A stretch of 64,000 nucleotides of DNA from Lysinibacillus pakistanensis (GTDB taxonomy: Bacteria > Bacillota > Bacilli > Bacillales_A > Planococcaceae), in assembly GCA_001312325.1 (NCBI GenBank), contig BBDJ01000002.1, positions 1-64,000 of the forward strand, in the 5' to 3' direction. Shown here piece after piece: positions 10,416 to 21,155 of the stretch. Made by a program: the position numbers and the translations under genes. Below the pieces are notes generated by a model, which saw only the letters and a program-made list of their open reading frames with translations, made no database searches and was not told the origin of the DNA. Every line of letters begins with the position of its first letter. Positions within the stretch are counted from its first letter, which is position 1.

Positions 10416-10870
10416 TTTGCGATTCTAAGAAGAATAGCGAAAAAAGCTATGGATAGAACTCAATAAAAAAATCATCTATTTTTCCGATGTGACTTTTACC
10501 TTCTAACAAAAAAATGTTAGGGGGTTTTTGTTTGTCAAGATTATTTAATAAAGTTAACGCAAACATTGATTTAAGCTTAAACCAAAATGGTGAACATGAA
10601 ATTTACAAAATTTATCAATAATTTTCAAGCTTCGAAAATATGAAGAGCACTTATAGTTGTTTCAAAATAAAAGCGTTTAAGACAGTAGAAGAAGTGCCAT
10701 ACTTCAGAGATAAAACCTCTTTTACAATAGTAATTGAAGTTTATATACATATATGGTTATTAATGTAGTAACTATTTCGTAGATTACATCATTCGTTTGG
10801 GGGGAATCACCATTGCAAAAAAAACTATACAATAACTAATAAAATTATTATTGGAAAGGGGATAAATCGG
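10416..10870. other. Intergenic region after ndk
   Basis: It holds one isolated GGATAGAA core (10452-10459) like the 21-bp arrays, and a terminator at 10498. Downstream of that it is AT-rich with scattered short hairpins. A 30-codon TTG-initiated frame at 10531 has no convincing support. I see no gene. Confidence 0.5.
10498..10529 (+). terminator. Terminator after ndk
   Basis: ACCTTCTAACA and TGTTAGGGGGT pair over 11 positions (two G-T pairs), followed by TTTTT. Confidence 0.7.
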
Positions 10871-11759
10871 ATGAATATACTCAAAAAAATGTCTGTCGTA
10901 GTTTTTTTTACTTGTCATGCTATTTAGCATTCAACAACAAGTAGCAGAGGCAACTAATTATCGAATAGTAAAGGTTGTAAATGACTCTAGTTTACTTGTG
11001 AGGGATTCGCCAAGTGATGTGGCTAAATCTATTGGTAATCTAACTAAAGGGGAATTTGTAACAGAGTTTTCTTCCTCGAAAGATTGGTCTCATATTCAGG
11101 TAGGTGATATAAAAGGATATGTCATTTCTTCTTCTTTAAGTATTCCACAATCAACGATTAAAATTGCAAATTCTAAAAGTGGTTTAGTTGTAAAATCAAA
11201 ACCATCTACTTCAGCATCGACATTGGCTACATTAAAATATAACATGATTGTTGAAGACTTTGGCTCAGTAGAAAATGGTTGGTCATTTGTGCAATATGGT
11301 AATGTGGTGGGTTATGTAAAATCAGATTTTATTGGAAATGCTAAAACAACAACAAAATACGTTAATACACGAAGTGGCGTCATCGTCCGAAATATTGCCA
11401 GTCCATCGGGAGTTTCGGTAGGTTCATTAAGTAATGGTACACAAGTAACGGTACATGCTACCTTAGTAGGCTGGTCTTATGTTACTGCTAATAATGTAAG
11501 GGGTTATGTTGAAGCAGCTTATTTAGGGACTAAAAAACCAGCTGAATCAACTTCCACTTCACAAAAATCAACTTATAACACATTTTCAGAAGAAGAGCTT
11601 GAATATGCTTTATTAGAACTTGAATATAAAAAGAGGATGTACCCTACGCATGCTAACGAGTATCGTGATGCACTTGAAGAGCAGCTCAAAATTGAGAAAG
11701 AGAAACTGAACCGACTCCTACAAAAGGAAAAAGAGTTACGAAAAAAAATCGGAAGATAA
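10871..11759 (+). CDS. Secreted triple SH3-domain protein (frameshifted)
   Basis: This looks like an exported cell-wall-associated protein. After removing one extra T in 10902-10909 the N-terminus is MNILKKMSVVVFLLVMLFSI, a clear signal peptide ending near VAEA. Three bacterial SH3 repeats follow (LLVRDSPS, LVVKSKPS and VIVRNIAS mark each start; a glycine-tyrosine-valine motif ends each), then a lysine/glutamate-rich coiled coil from about residue 225 to the end. An AAAGGGGAT ribosome binding site precedes the ATG. No catalytic domain is seen. SH3b domains often bind peptidoglycan, so a wall-binding role is likely, but the specific function is unknown. Confidence 0.8.
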
Positions 11760-11781
11760 TATGTTTAACTAACTGAAATTA

Positions 11782-11810
11782 AAGATAGAGCTGTTCGCTC
11801 TATCTTTTTT
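11782..11810 (+). terminator. Terminator after the SH3 protein
   Basis: GATAGAGC and GCTCTATC form an 8-bp stem with a TGTTC loop and six Ts. Confidence 0.9.
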
Positions 11811-11824
11811 ATTGAATAACTGAG

Positions 11825-11916
11825 GGATAGAAGTCACGAACTGACGGATAGAATCATAAAAGTGCAGGATAGGTATCTAAAACTAACGGATGGAACGATC
11901 AAAATATTGGATAGTA
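11825..11916. repeat. Second array of five 21-bp GGATAGAA repeats
   Basis: Cores start at 11825, 11846, 11867, 11888 and 11909 (GGATAGAA, GGATAGAA, GGATAGGT, GGATGGAA, GGATAGTA), exactly 21 bp apart. The third unit is preceded by AAAGTGCA, just as in the array at 14-105, so the units correspond in order. It lies in the 319-bp gap before the thiolase. Confidence 0.8.
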
Positions 11917-11967
11917 TCCTCAATTTGAATAAGAATTGTTAAAAACTTCTTCCTCATGTACAATAAA

Positions 11968-11976
11968 TGCTATAAT
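11968..11976 (+). promoter_or_regulatory. Extended -10 promoter upstream of the thiolase operon
   Basis: TGCTATAAT matches the extended -10 consensus about 100 bp before the thiolase start. A similar element follows the first repeat array. Confidence 0.45.
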
Positions 11977-12078
11977 ATTCTGATAATTAAGGTTTTTAAT
12001 AGTTTAGTAATCGAGAATATATTTCATAATTTCCAAATACACTTTAGGGTGATGGATAATGTAAAGGGGTTTTTCGTG

Positions 12079-13249
12079 ATGAGAGAAGTGGTGATTGTAG
12101 CGGCTGTTCGTACAGCAGTTGGTAGAAGAAAAGGGGCATTAAGCAATGTGCGAGCGGATGATTTAGCCGCAGATATTTTACAAGAGGTGGTACAACGTGC
12201 AGGCATCGAGAAGCATCAGGTTGAGGATGTTATTTTAGGCTGTGTGACACAAACAGCTGAGCAAGGGGCTAACATTGCTCGAACAGCCTTATTAATGGCA
12301 GGCTTTCCTGAGACTGTTCCAGGTGTAACGATTGATCGACAATGTGGTTCAAGTCAGCAGGCCGTGCATTTTGCAGCACAAGCTATTTTAGCGGGTGATA
12401 TGGACATCGCTATTGCTGGTGGGGTTGAGAGTATGACAAGAGTGTCAATGGGTGCTAATATGCAAAATGCTCATGAGGGTAAACGCTTACAGGATAACTA
12501 TGCCATTATTCACCAAGGTTTATCAGCAGAAAAAAATGGCGGAAAAATGGAGTTTTTCAAAGGAGCAGCTAAATAACTATGCCTATAATAGTCATAGGCG
12601 AGCATTAGCCGCGGTGGAGGCTGGCTATTTTACTGATGAAATATTACCGATTCAAGTTACACAAGAGGATGGCTCTGTTTCATCTTTTTCCATGGATGAG
12701 GGTCCACGAGCTGAGACATCAGTTGATAAATTAAATGGTTTGAAAACAGTTTTTCAGGAGGATGGCGTAATTACGGCTGGTAATGCGAGTCAAATGAGTG
12801 ACGGTGCATCGGCAGTGGTCATTATGTCCTTAGAGAAGGCACAGGAACTTGGATTACAGCCTCTTGCTAAAATTACCACACGAGTAGTTGTTGGCTCAGA
12901 TCCGACCCTTATGTTAACTGGTCCTATAGAGGCAACCAGAAGAGCATTAGAACGTTCGGGTCTAAAGATTGAAGATATTGATACGTATGAAGTGAATGAA
13001 GCTTTTGCGCCTGTGCCACTTGCTTGGCTACATGAAATTGGAGCAGATCCTGAGAAGCTCAATCCATATGGGGGAGCAATTGCTTTAGGTCATCCATTGG
13101 GAGCAACGGGTACAAAGCTACTAACTACGATGCTCTACCGAATGAAGCGGAAAAATTTACGCTATGGATTACTTGCTATCTGTGAAGGTATGGGGATGGC
13201 AAATGCCACTATTATTGAAAAAAAATGTAAAAGGGGTTGTAGTGGATGA
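12079..13249 (+). CDS. Acetyl-CoA acyltransferase (thiolase) (frameshifted)
   Basis: It is a thiolase that cleaves 3-ketoacyl-CoA or condenses acetyl-CoA. The nucleophilic cysteine lies in [11 protein letters not shown], the C-terminal histidine in [12 protein letters not shown] and [14 protein letters not shown], and the second cysteine in [11 protein letters not shown] start at the ATG at 12079 ([19 protein letters not shown]); a GTG lies just before. An extra A at 12530-12536 breaks the middle. The A8 run near 13218 may also be wrong; two fewer As would end the protein at IIEKM, before the next gene. With the following SDR and acyl-CoA ligase it forms a beta-oxidation-like operon. Confidence 0.9.
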
Positions 13250-14012
13250 AGTGTCATGAGGTAATAGCAATTGTAACGGGGGGCGCGTCTGGATTAGGAG
13301 AAGCCACGGTCCGAAAAATCGTTGAAGAGGGTGGTAGGGCAGTTATTTTTGATGTCAATGATGAGGGAGGACATGCTCTATCAGAGGAATTAGGGGACAA
13401 TGTTGGATATACACGAGTTGATGTTACAAAAGAAGCAGATGTAATCGCAGGGCTAGAGCAAGCATTAGCCATGTTCGGTTCCATTAACGTAACTGTTAAC
13501 TGTGCGGGTATTGCTGATGCAAGTAAAGTAATTTCAAAGCGTGGTGTGCATGCGCTTGCATTATTTGAAAAGGTCATTGCTGTCAATTTAATCGGTACCT
13601 TTAATGTTATTCGTCTCGCAGCTGAGAAAATGCAGCATAATGAGCCGAATAAGGATGGCCAACGTGGCGTTATTATCAATACTGCATCGGTAGCGGCATT
13701 TGATGGGCAAATAGGACAAGCAGCCTACAGTGCATCAAAGGGCGGTGTAGCAGCGATGACATTGCCAATTGCTCGAGAACTAGCAGAGATAGGTGTACGT
13801 GTGATGACTATTGCACCAGGGTTGATTGAGACACCTATGTTTGCATCATTGCCAGAGCCAGCACGAGAGGCACTAGCAAAAATGACGCCATTTCCTAAAC
13901 GTCTTGGGAAACCATCTGAATATGCACTATTGGTGGAAAGTATTATCCAAAATGGTTTATTAAATGGTGAGGTTATACGCTTAGACGGCGCTATTCGTAT
14001 GCACCGAAGTAA
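13246..14012 (+). CDS. SDR family 3-hydroxyacyl-CoA dehydrogenase-like protein (frameshifted end)
   Basis: This is a short-chain dehydrogenase close to the type-2 3-hydroxyacyl-CoA dehydrogenases. The NAD-binding motif [12 protein letters not shown], the catalytic YSASKGG with its upstream serine in NTASVAAF, and [12 protein letters not shown] are present. The family usually ends in LDGAIRMAPK; here the end reads IRMHRSK in the raw frame, and one missing G near 14000 restores MAPK and a stop at 14010-14012, giving 255 residues. Without correction the frame runs to 14079. It overlaps the thiolase end. Confidence 0.88.
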
Positions 14013-14093
14013 GGCATATCATGAAAAAGCTAGTATTGTGCTTGTAGCAGTTGCCTTGGATGTTTCAAAAATTTTGTGAACAAAGGGGAGAGT

Positions 14094-15728
14094 ATGGTTA
14101 TGCATATGATGGATACACCTTTAGTATTAACAAGTTTTTTTGAATCGAGCAGAACGATTTTTCCATGCGAAAAAAAATATATTCCCGGACAAGCCCTACT
14201 ACTATTCATGAGTTTACCTATAAAGACTATGTAAAAAGAACTCGTCAATTAGCTGATGCCCTTACAAAACTTGGGATGGAACGTGGTACAAAGGTGGGGA
14301 CCTTTGCTTGGAACCACCATCGACATTTAGAAGCCTATTTTGCAGTTCCATGTGCAGGAGCTGTGTTGCATATGATTAATATTCGTTTAGCCCCTGAACA
14401 TCTTGTCTATGTTATCAATCATGCGGAAGATGAAATATTACTCATTGACGATAACTTGGTGCCGCTTATTGCACCAATTGTCTCACAGTTGAAAACCGTG
14501 AAGCATTTTATCGTAATGGGGGATGCAAACATACTGGAAACCATCCCCTTACCAAATGCGCTTTCCTACGAAGCATTGCTGAAAGAAGCAAATGATTGTT
14601 TTACATTTCCTGAGGACTTAGATGAAAATACACCCGCCGGCATGTGCTACACAAGTGCAACTACAGGAATGCCAAAGGGTGTCGTTTATACGCATCGCAG
14701 TATAGTTCTTCATAGTATGGCTGCTGGACTCTCTGATAGTATTGCAATTGGTGAAGCAGATGTTGTATTACCTGTTGTCCCAATGTTTCATGCAAATGCA
14801 TGGGGATTCCCATTCGCTAGCGTTTTATTTGGTGCCACGCAGGTGCTCCCTGGACCTATGTTTACCCCGCAGTTACTTTTGGATTTATTTGAAACATATA
14901 AGGTTACGCTCACTGCTGGTGTACCAACAATTTGGCTTGGTGTATTACAGGAGCAACGAAAAAAATTCACGTGATTTATCCTCATTACGTCTAATTGTTT
15001 GTGGAGGGTCTGCATCACCTCAAGGCTCGTTCGTGGTTTTGAGCAGGAGCTTAAAATTCCTTACATTACGGGCTATGGCATGACAGAGACATCTCCATTA
15101 GTTAGCTTATCGACATATTTAACACATATGCAGGACTATACGTTGAATGAAAAAAATGGATGTACGAATTACTCAGGGCATAACAGTGCCACTTATTGAA
15201 ACACGTGTTGTTAATGAAAATGGTGAAGTGCCTTGGGACAGCAAAACAATGGGGGAACTGACAATAAGAGGTCCATGGGTTGCTGGAGAGTACTACAATG
15301 ATGAACGCACATCAGAAGCCTTTAAAGATGGGTGGCTTTATACAGGGGATATTGCGGTCATGACGACTGATGGTTATATAAAAATTACAGACCGAACAAA
15401 GGATTTAATTAAGAGTGGTGGGGAATGGATTTCGTCAGTGGAGCTTGAAAATGCCTTAATGTCACATCCTAAAGTATTTGAGGCAGCAGTAATCGCAATT
15501 CCTCATGAAAAATGGATTGAACGACCTTTAGCATGTGTTGTACCGAGGCCGGAATATAAAGACACTATTACGAAGGCAGAGCTACTAACTGATTTAGAAA
15601 ATCAATTCCATAAAACATGGATTCCAGATGATGTTGTATTTTTAGATGAAGTACCAAAGACCTCTGTCGGTAAATTCTTGAAAGCAAAGTTACGAGAAGA
15701 CTTGAAGGATTATCGAGTAGAGGTATAA
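14094..15728 (+). CDS. Acyl-CoA synthetase, AMP-forming (five frameshifts)
   Basis: It activates a fatty acid with ATP and CoA. The AMP-binding motif is TSATTGMPKGVVYTHRS; GYGMTETSP and GWLYTGDIA, DRTKDLIKSGGEW, and the C-terminal lysine region KTSVGKFLKAKLRE follow in order. Breaks: an extra T at 14135-14141, an extra A at 14170-14177, an extra A at 14959-14965, a missing G near 15024 and an extra A at 15150-15156. Corrected length is 543 residues, normal for medium/long-chain ligases. It probably feeds the two upstream oxidation enzymes. The chain-length preference cannot be read from sequence. Confidence 0.88.
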
Positions 15729-15741
15729 TAGACTAAGACTT

Positions 15742-15772
15742 TGAAGGTGGTGATCAACTACCTTCATTTTTT
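15742..15772 (+). terminator. Terminator after the acyl-CoA ligase
   Basis: TGAAGGTGG and CTACCTTCA form a 9-bp stem (one mismatch) with six following Ts. Confidence 0.8.
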
Positions 15773-15892
15773 ATGGGAATTTTCCAGTCGAAAAAAAATA
15801 TTCATAAATTGCTGGAAGAATGAACAGAAAAAAATGAAACTATTTTTTCCATTTTGCCGTATAATCATTATTAATGAAAGGATGTGGACGTA

Positions 15893-16125
15893 TTGTCAAT
15901 TGCAATTGTTGCGATAATTGGAGGAGTCATAATTTCTTTAGCCGGCATTTTTACGGACGCCCGCACAAGACAGCAAAAAAATTAAACTAAAGTCTATCGA
16001 TAAGGAGCTGGAGTTGGAAAAGCTCAGATTAGAGACATATACGATGGAGACAGAAAAAAATGCGTCTAGAACTAGAACAGTCGAAAGTGTTATTACTAGA
16101 GGAAAAACAAAATTCAAACAAGTAA
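15893..16125 (+). CDS. Small membrane protein with coiled coil (two frameshifts)
   Basis: I do not recognise this gene. A TTG at 15893 follows AAAGGATG. The corrected product is 76 residues: one N-terminal membrane helix (SIAIVAIIGGVIISLAGIF), a short basic stretch, then a charged heptad-like region rich in K, E and L that looks like a coiled coil (ELELEKLRLET, MRLELEQSKVLLLEE). Extra As at 15975-15981 and 16055-16061 break it. Two independent corrections in long A runs both restore one continuous frame with sensible composition, which supports a real gene. It stands alone upstream of cheR. Confidence 0.6.
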
Positions 16126-16176
16126 CTTGGATTACAGCTGAAAGACTATTTCAGGATTGGCACTTTTCCGCTATAA

Positions 16177-16981
<805 letters not shown>

Positions 16982-17390
16982 TTAATAATATGAGAAAAGC
17001 ACTGGTACAATAGACAACATGAATGTCATGTACATATTTGAAGGCATAGATATAGATAAATCGTACGCTTTTCGCTTGTCATAAGCAAAGGGCGTATTTT
17101 TTATTTTAATAGATGAGCGAATGAAAAATCACAAGAATAGCTTCGAGAATAATTATTATATAGATGAAGTTTAATTGTGATGTATGTGAATCGTTCAGAA
17201 TATTCGCATTTAAAATAGTATTTTTCGGTCTGGGTATAATTGATTTACATTCAAATGTTGATAGGATAATTTGAAATTTGTAAACAATGAACGAGAGACC
17301 GAAAGACATTTGCAAAAGGACTGTTTTTTTAGAGAATATATGTTATAGTGAAAAATACATACTTTAGCGAGTTGAAGGGAGAAAGCGTTT
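16982..17390. other. Intergenic region between cheR and aroC
   Basis: A 409-bp stretch. It holds a likely terminator at about 17063-17105 and is otherwise AT-rich. No clear -35/-10 pair for aroC could be fixed, and no gene is seen. Confidence 0.4.
17063..17105 (+). terminator. Terminator after cheR
   Basis: TACGCTTTTCGCTTG and AAGCAAAGGGCGTA can pair with a few mismatches, followed by six Ts. Confidence 0.55.
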
Positions 17391-18574
17391 ATGCGTTACT
17401 TAACAGCGGGAGAGTCACACGGCCCCCAATTAACAACAATTATTGAGGGATTACCATCACTCTTGCCCATTACATCAGAAAAAAAATTAACCATGATTTA
17501 AAGCGTCGCCAAGGAGGACATGGTCGCGGTCGACGTATGCAAATTGAAACAGATACAGTGGAAATAGTTGCTGGTGTTCGTCACGGACAAACACTTGGTT
17601 CTCCCGTAGCACTCGTAGTCACAAATGATGACTGGAAGCATTGGACTAAAATTATGGGAGCAGAGCCATTAGCAGAAGATGTAAACCCGGAAGACATCAA
17701 ACGTCAAATTTCACGACCACGACCAGGACATGCTGACTTAGTAGGAGGCATGAAATACGGACATCGTGATTTAAGAAATGTGCTAGAACGTTCCTCTGCA
17801 CGTGAGACAACTGTTCGTGTAGCTGTAGGTTCAGTGGCTAAAGCTTTATTAAATGAATTAGGCATTTCTATTGTGTCTCATGTAACAGAAATTATTGGAA
17901 TTAAGGCAGATACTTCATTAGTGGAGGGGAAATCTGCTGATGAAATTCGTGCAATTGTTGAAGCAGACCCATGCTACTGTGTAGATCCAAAGGCTTCTGC
18001 CAAAATGGTAGAGGCGATTGATGAAGCGAAAAAAGCTGGTGATTCAATTGGTGGTATTGTAGAGGTCATCGTTGAGGGAATGCCAGCAGGTGTTGGATCC
18101 TATGTTCATTATGATCGTAAACTTGATGCCAAGTTAGCAGCCGCAATGCTATCTATTAATGCATTTAAAGGCGTTGAATTTGGAATTGGCTTTGAAATGG
18201 CACGTCGCAAGGGTTCTGAAGTGCATGATGAGATTATTTGGTCTGAAGAACAAGGCTATAGTCGTGCAACAAATCGCCTTGGAGGCTTAGAAGGTGGCAT
18301 GTCTACTGGAATGCCAATTGTAGTACGTGGTGTTATGAAGCCAATTCCTACATTATATAAACCTTTGCAAAGCGTTGATATTGAAACAAAAGAACCGTTT
18401 AAAGCAAGTGTAGAGCGCTCAGATAGCTGTGCAGTACCAGCAGCATCAGTTGTAGCAGAGCACGTTATTGCCTGGGAAATTGCCAATGCAATTTTGGAGC
18501 AATTCCATAGTGATCAATTACCACAACTAAAAGCTCAAATCGAAGAACAACGTCGTTATACAAAGGGGTTCTGA
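17391..18574 (+). CDS. aroC: Chorismate synthase (frameshifted)
   Basis: Chorismate synthase makes chorismate from EPSP, the last common step of aromatic synthesis (called aroF in B. subtilis). [14 protein letters not shown] at the N-terminus, [31 protein letters not shown] and [14 protein letters not shown] are family signatures. The A8 run at 17479-17486 is wrong: two fewer As gives [16 protein letters not shown], matching the length of B. subtilis; one more A is also possible. GAAGGGAGAAAG precedes the ATG. It heads the aroC-aroB-aroH-hisC-tyrA-aroA operon. Confidence 0.95.
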
Positions 18575-18577
18575 TGT

Positions 18578-19671
18578 ATGCGAGTACCAGTAGCAACGAA
18601 ATCACACCAATATGAGGTTGTTCTTGGCCATAATTTTTTTAGCAAATGCAGTAAAATCATTTGAGGATAAGCTTCTAAAAGCTGATAAACTCATTGTTTT
18701 TACAGATGTCAATGTATGGGCTGCTCAAGGGGATTATTTCAAGGCAAATTTTCCATATGAGTTTGAGGTATTTATCTTACCAAGTGGTGAGGCATGCAAA
18801 ACCTTTGAACAATACAATGCAGCACAGACGTTTTTATTACAAAAAAAATGCTCTCGCAAATCCTTTATTTTTGCATTTGGTGGAGGTGCTGTGGGAGATT
18901 TAACTGGCTTTGTTGCTGCTACATTTATGCGTGGAGTACCATTTATCCAAATTCCAACAACAATTTTAGCACATGACTCAGCAGTAGGTGGTAAAACAGC
19001 CATCAATCATCCACTAGGAAAGAATATGATTGGTGCGTTTTACCAACCTGAGGGAGTTATTTACGATACTGTATTTATTGAGAGTTTACCTGAACGTGAG
19101 GTACGTTCGGGGACTGCAGAAGTGATAAAGCATGCCATGATTTCGAATCCAGCATGGTTAGAGGAGTTAATGGCAGCAGATACCGTCATTCATTTTAGTA
19201 CAGAAGAATTAGCAATACAGCTACGAAAGGGTATTGAAGTGAAGGCGCAAATTGTTGCAGAAGATGAAACAGAACAATCTGTACGAAAGTTTTTAAACTT
19301 AGGTCATACGTATGGACATGCCATTGAAGCAGCAGCAGGTTATGGGAAAGTTGCGCATGGTGAAGCAGTTATGATTGGGCTTGTCTATTGCTTATTATTA
19401 AGTGAGCGATATGGTGAGCTGGATCGTCATTTTACGAAATCATTTTTACATTTTGCAGTGAAGAATGGCTATCCATTTAAAGCAGTAAATGATTATACTT
19501 TTGAACAATTAACAGAGTATTTAATGAAAGATAAAAAAAGCAGAGTATGGAATTTTGCAATTTGTTTTATTGGATAAAATCGGAAAACCATTTATACAGC
19601 CGATTGATCTAGTAGAGTGCAAAGAGGTAGATGCAGAATTTCGACAGCTATTAGCGGAGGTGCTTGTATGA
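18578..19671 (+). CDS. aroB: 3-dehydroquinate synthase (two frameshifts)
   Basis: AroB converts DAHP to 3-dehydroquinate using NAD+ and a metal ion. Conserved FAFGGGAVGDLTGFVAATFMRG, PTTILAHDSAVGGKTAINHP and EVIKHAMI are visible, plus the metal-binding histidines in NLGHTYGHAIE and VAHGEAVMIG. Extra T at 18635-18641 and extra A at 19533-19539 break it; corrected length is 363 residues. The start, MRVPVATKSHQYEVVLG, follows AAGGGG and lies 3 bp after aroC; its stop overlaps the aroH ATG, so the genes are coupled. Confidence 0.94.
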
Positions 19672-20036
19672 TTCGTGGACTTAGAGGAGCAATTACAATT
19701 GAATCTGACAAGCCGGAGCTTGTATGGGATGAGACAGCAAGATTAGTGCGAGAGGTAGTAGCAGCAAATCATGTAGAGGTGGATAATATCGCTTCAATTC
19801 TTATTTCCACAACACCTGATATTACGTCTGCATTTCCAGCACGTGCTGTACGATTAATGGATGGGTGGCAATATGTCCCTGTTATGTGCACACATGAAAT
19901 GGATGTACCAAATGCATTACCATTATGTATTCGTGTATTAATTCATGCAGAGGTAGATGTAGCACAAAAAGATGTGAAGCATTTGTATCTGAATGATGCA
20001 GTGAAATTAAGACCAGATTTAACCCAAGCTAAATAA
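19668..20036 (+). CDS. aroH: Chorismate mutase, AroH class
   Basis: A monofunctional, trimeric AroH-type mutase that rearranges chorismate to prephenate. MIRGLRGAITIE, GWQYVPVMCTHEMDV and CIRVLIH are conserved; the active-site arginine lies in RGLRG and another in CIRV. The product is 122 residues, intact. The ATG at 19668 overlaps the aroB stop, with TTAGCGGAGG upstream. Confidence 0.95.
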   Translation: MIRGLRGAITIESDKPELVWDETARLVREVVAANHVEVDNIASILISTTPDITSAFPARAVRLMDGWQYVPVMCTHEMDVPNALPLCIRVLIHAEVDVAQKDVKHLYLNDAVKLRPDLTQAK

Positions 20037-20054
20037 GTAGAGGAGATGTTTGAG

Positions 20055-21155
20055 ATGAAATGGAAACAACAATTGCACGGTATGCAAGCATATAAACCAG
20101 GGAAACCAATTGAAGAAGTACAACGGGAATATGGCTTAAAGGAAGTCATTAAATTAGCATCGAATGAAAACCCGTTTGGATGCTCACCCAAGGTGACAGC
20201 TTATTTACAAAATAATGCAGTGAATCATGCACTCTATCCAGATGGTTATGCGCAAAATTTACGTACGGCTGTTGCGAATTTTCTAGGTGTGAAAGAAACA
20301 CAGCTTCTTTTTGGTAATGGCTCTGACGATATCATTGCTATTATTACACGTGCTTTGTTGTATCCAGGGGTAAATACAGTTATGGCTGACCCATCCTTCT
20401 CCCAATACTGGCATAATGCTGAAATAGAAGGTGCAGAAGTACGAAAAATTCCATGTATGGAAGGTGCACATGATTTAGATGCAATGGCAGCGGCAATTGA
20501 TGAGCAAACATCGATTGTTTGGGTGTGTAGTCCAAATAATCCAACAGGTGTTGTTATTCCGGATACAGACTTACGTGCTTTTCTTGCAAAGGTACCAAAT
20601 GATGTCCTTGTCGTATTAGATGAAGCTTATATCGAATATGTGACACATCCTGGACACAAAGATACGCTACCATTAATTAATGAGTATCCAAATGTACTAT
20701 TATTGCGCACATTCTCAAAAGCATATGGTCTCGCTTCATTTCGGGTTGGCTATGCGATTGGACAACCAGATGTCATTGCTAAGCTTGACCCAGTAAGAGC
20801 GCCATTTAACAATACTATTTTAAGCCAAGCGGTGGCGGCAATCGCTTTAAGTGATCAAGACTATATCCAGCATGCCGTGATGCAAATGAAAAAGGTAAAA
20901 AAACAATATATTGATTTCTGTGAAAAACATAATTTAAAATACTTCCCTACTGATACAAACTTTATTTTCTTTAATATCAATGCTGATAGTGATGTTGTAT
21001 TCCAAGAGCTAATGAAACGAGGCTTTATTGTCCGAAGTGGAAAGGCTTTAGGCTTACCTGGATTTATCCGTGTAACAATTGGAACAGAGTCTCAAAATGA
21101 AGCGTTACTCAATCACCTTGAGAGTGTACTTAAAGAGCAAGGGGTTTTTGCATGA
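20055..21155 (+). CDS. hisC: Histidinol-phosphate aminotransferase HisC
   Basis: A PLP-dependent aminotransferase of histidine synthesis which in Bacillus also serves tyrosine/phenylalanine synthesis. The lysine for PLP lies in LRTFSKAYGLASFRVGYA; PNNPTGVVIP and DEAYIEY are typical. I start at the ATG at 20055 (MKWKQQLHGMQAYKPGKP), as GTAGAGGAG is too close to the ATG at 20046. It is intact with 366 residues. In B. subtilis the trpEDCFBA genes lie between aroH and hisC; here the two are only 18 bp apart. Confidence 0.95.
   Translation: MKWKQQLHGMQAYKPGKPIEEVQREYGLKEVIKLASNENPFGCSPKVTAYLQNNAVNHALYPDGYAQNLRTAVANFLGVKETQLLFGNGSDDIIAIITRALLYPGVNTVMADPSFSQYWHNAEIEGAEVRKIPCMEGAHDLDAMAAAIDEQTSIVWVCSPNNPTGVVIPDTDLRAFLAKVPNDVLVVLDEAYIEYVTHPGHKDTLPLINEYPNVLLLRTFSKAYGLASFRVGYAIGQPDVIAKLDPVRAPFNNTILSQAVAAIALSDQDYIQHAVMQMKKVKKQYIDFCEKHNLKYFPTDTNFIFFNINADSDVVFQELMKRGFIVRSGKALGLPGFIRVTIGTESQNEALLNHLESVLKEQGVFA

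Noticed and set aside
10531..10620. 30-codon TTG-initiated ORF after ndk
   Set aside because: It starts inside the T tail of the terminator and has no hallmark of a protein family.
20036..20055. TRAP binding site before hisC
   Set aside because: Only three TAG/GAG triplets with uneven spacing occur; TRAP sites need about nine or more at 2-3 base spacing.
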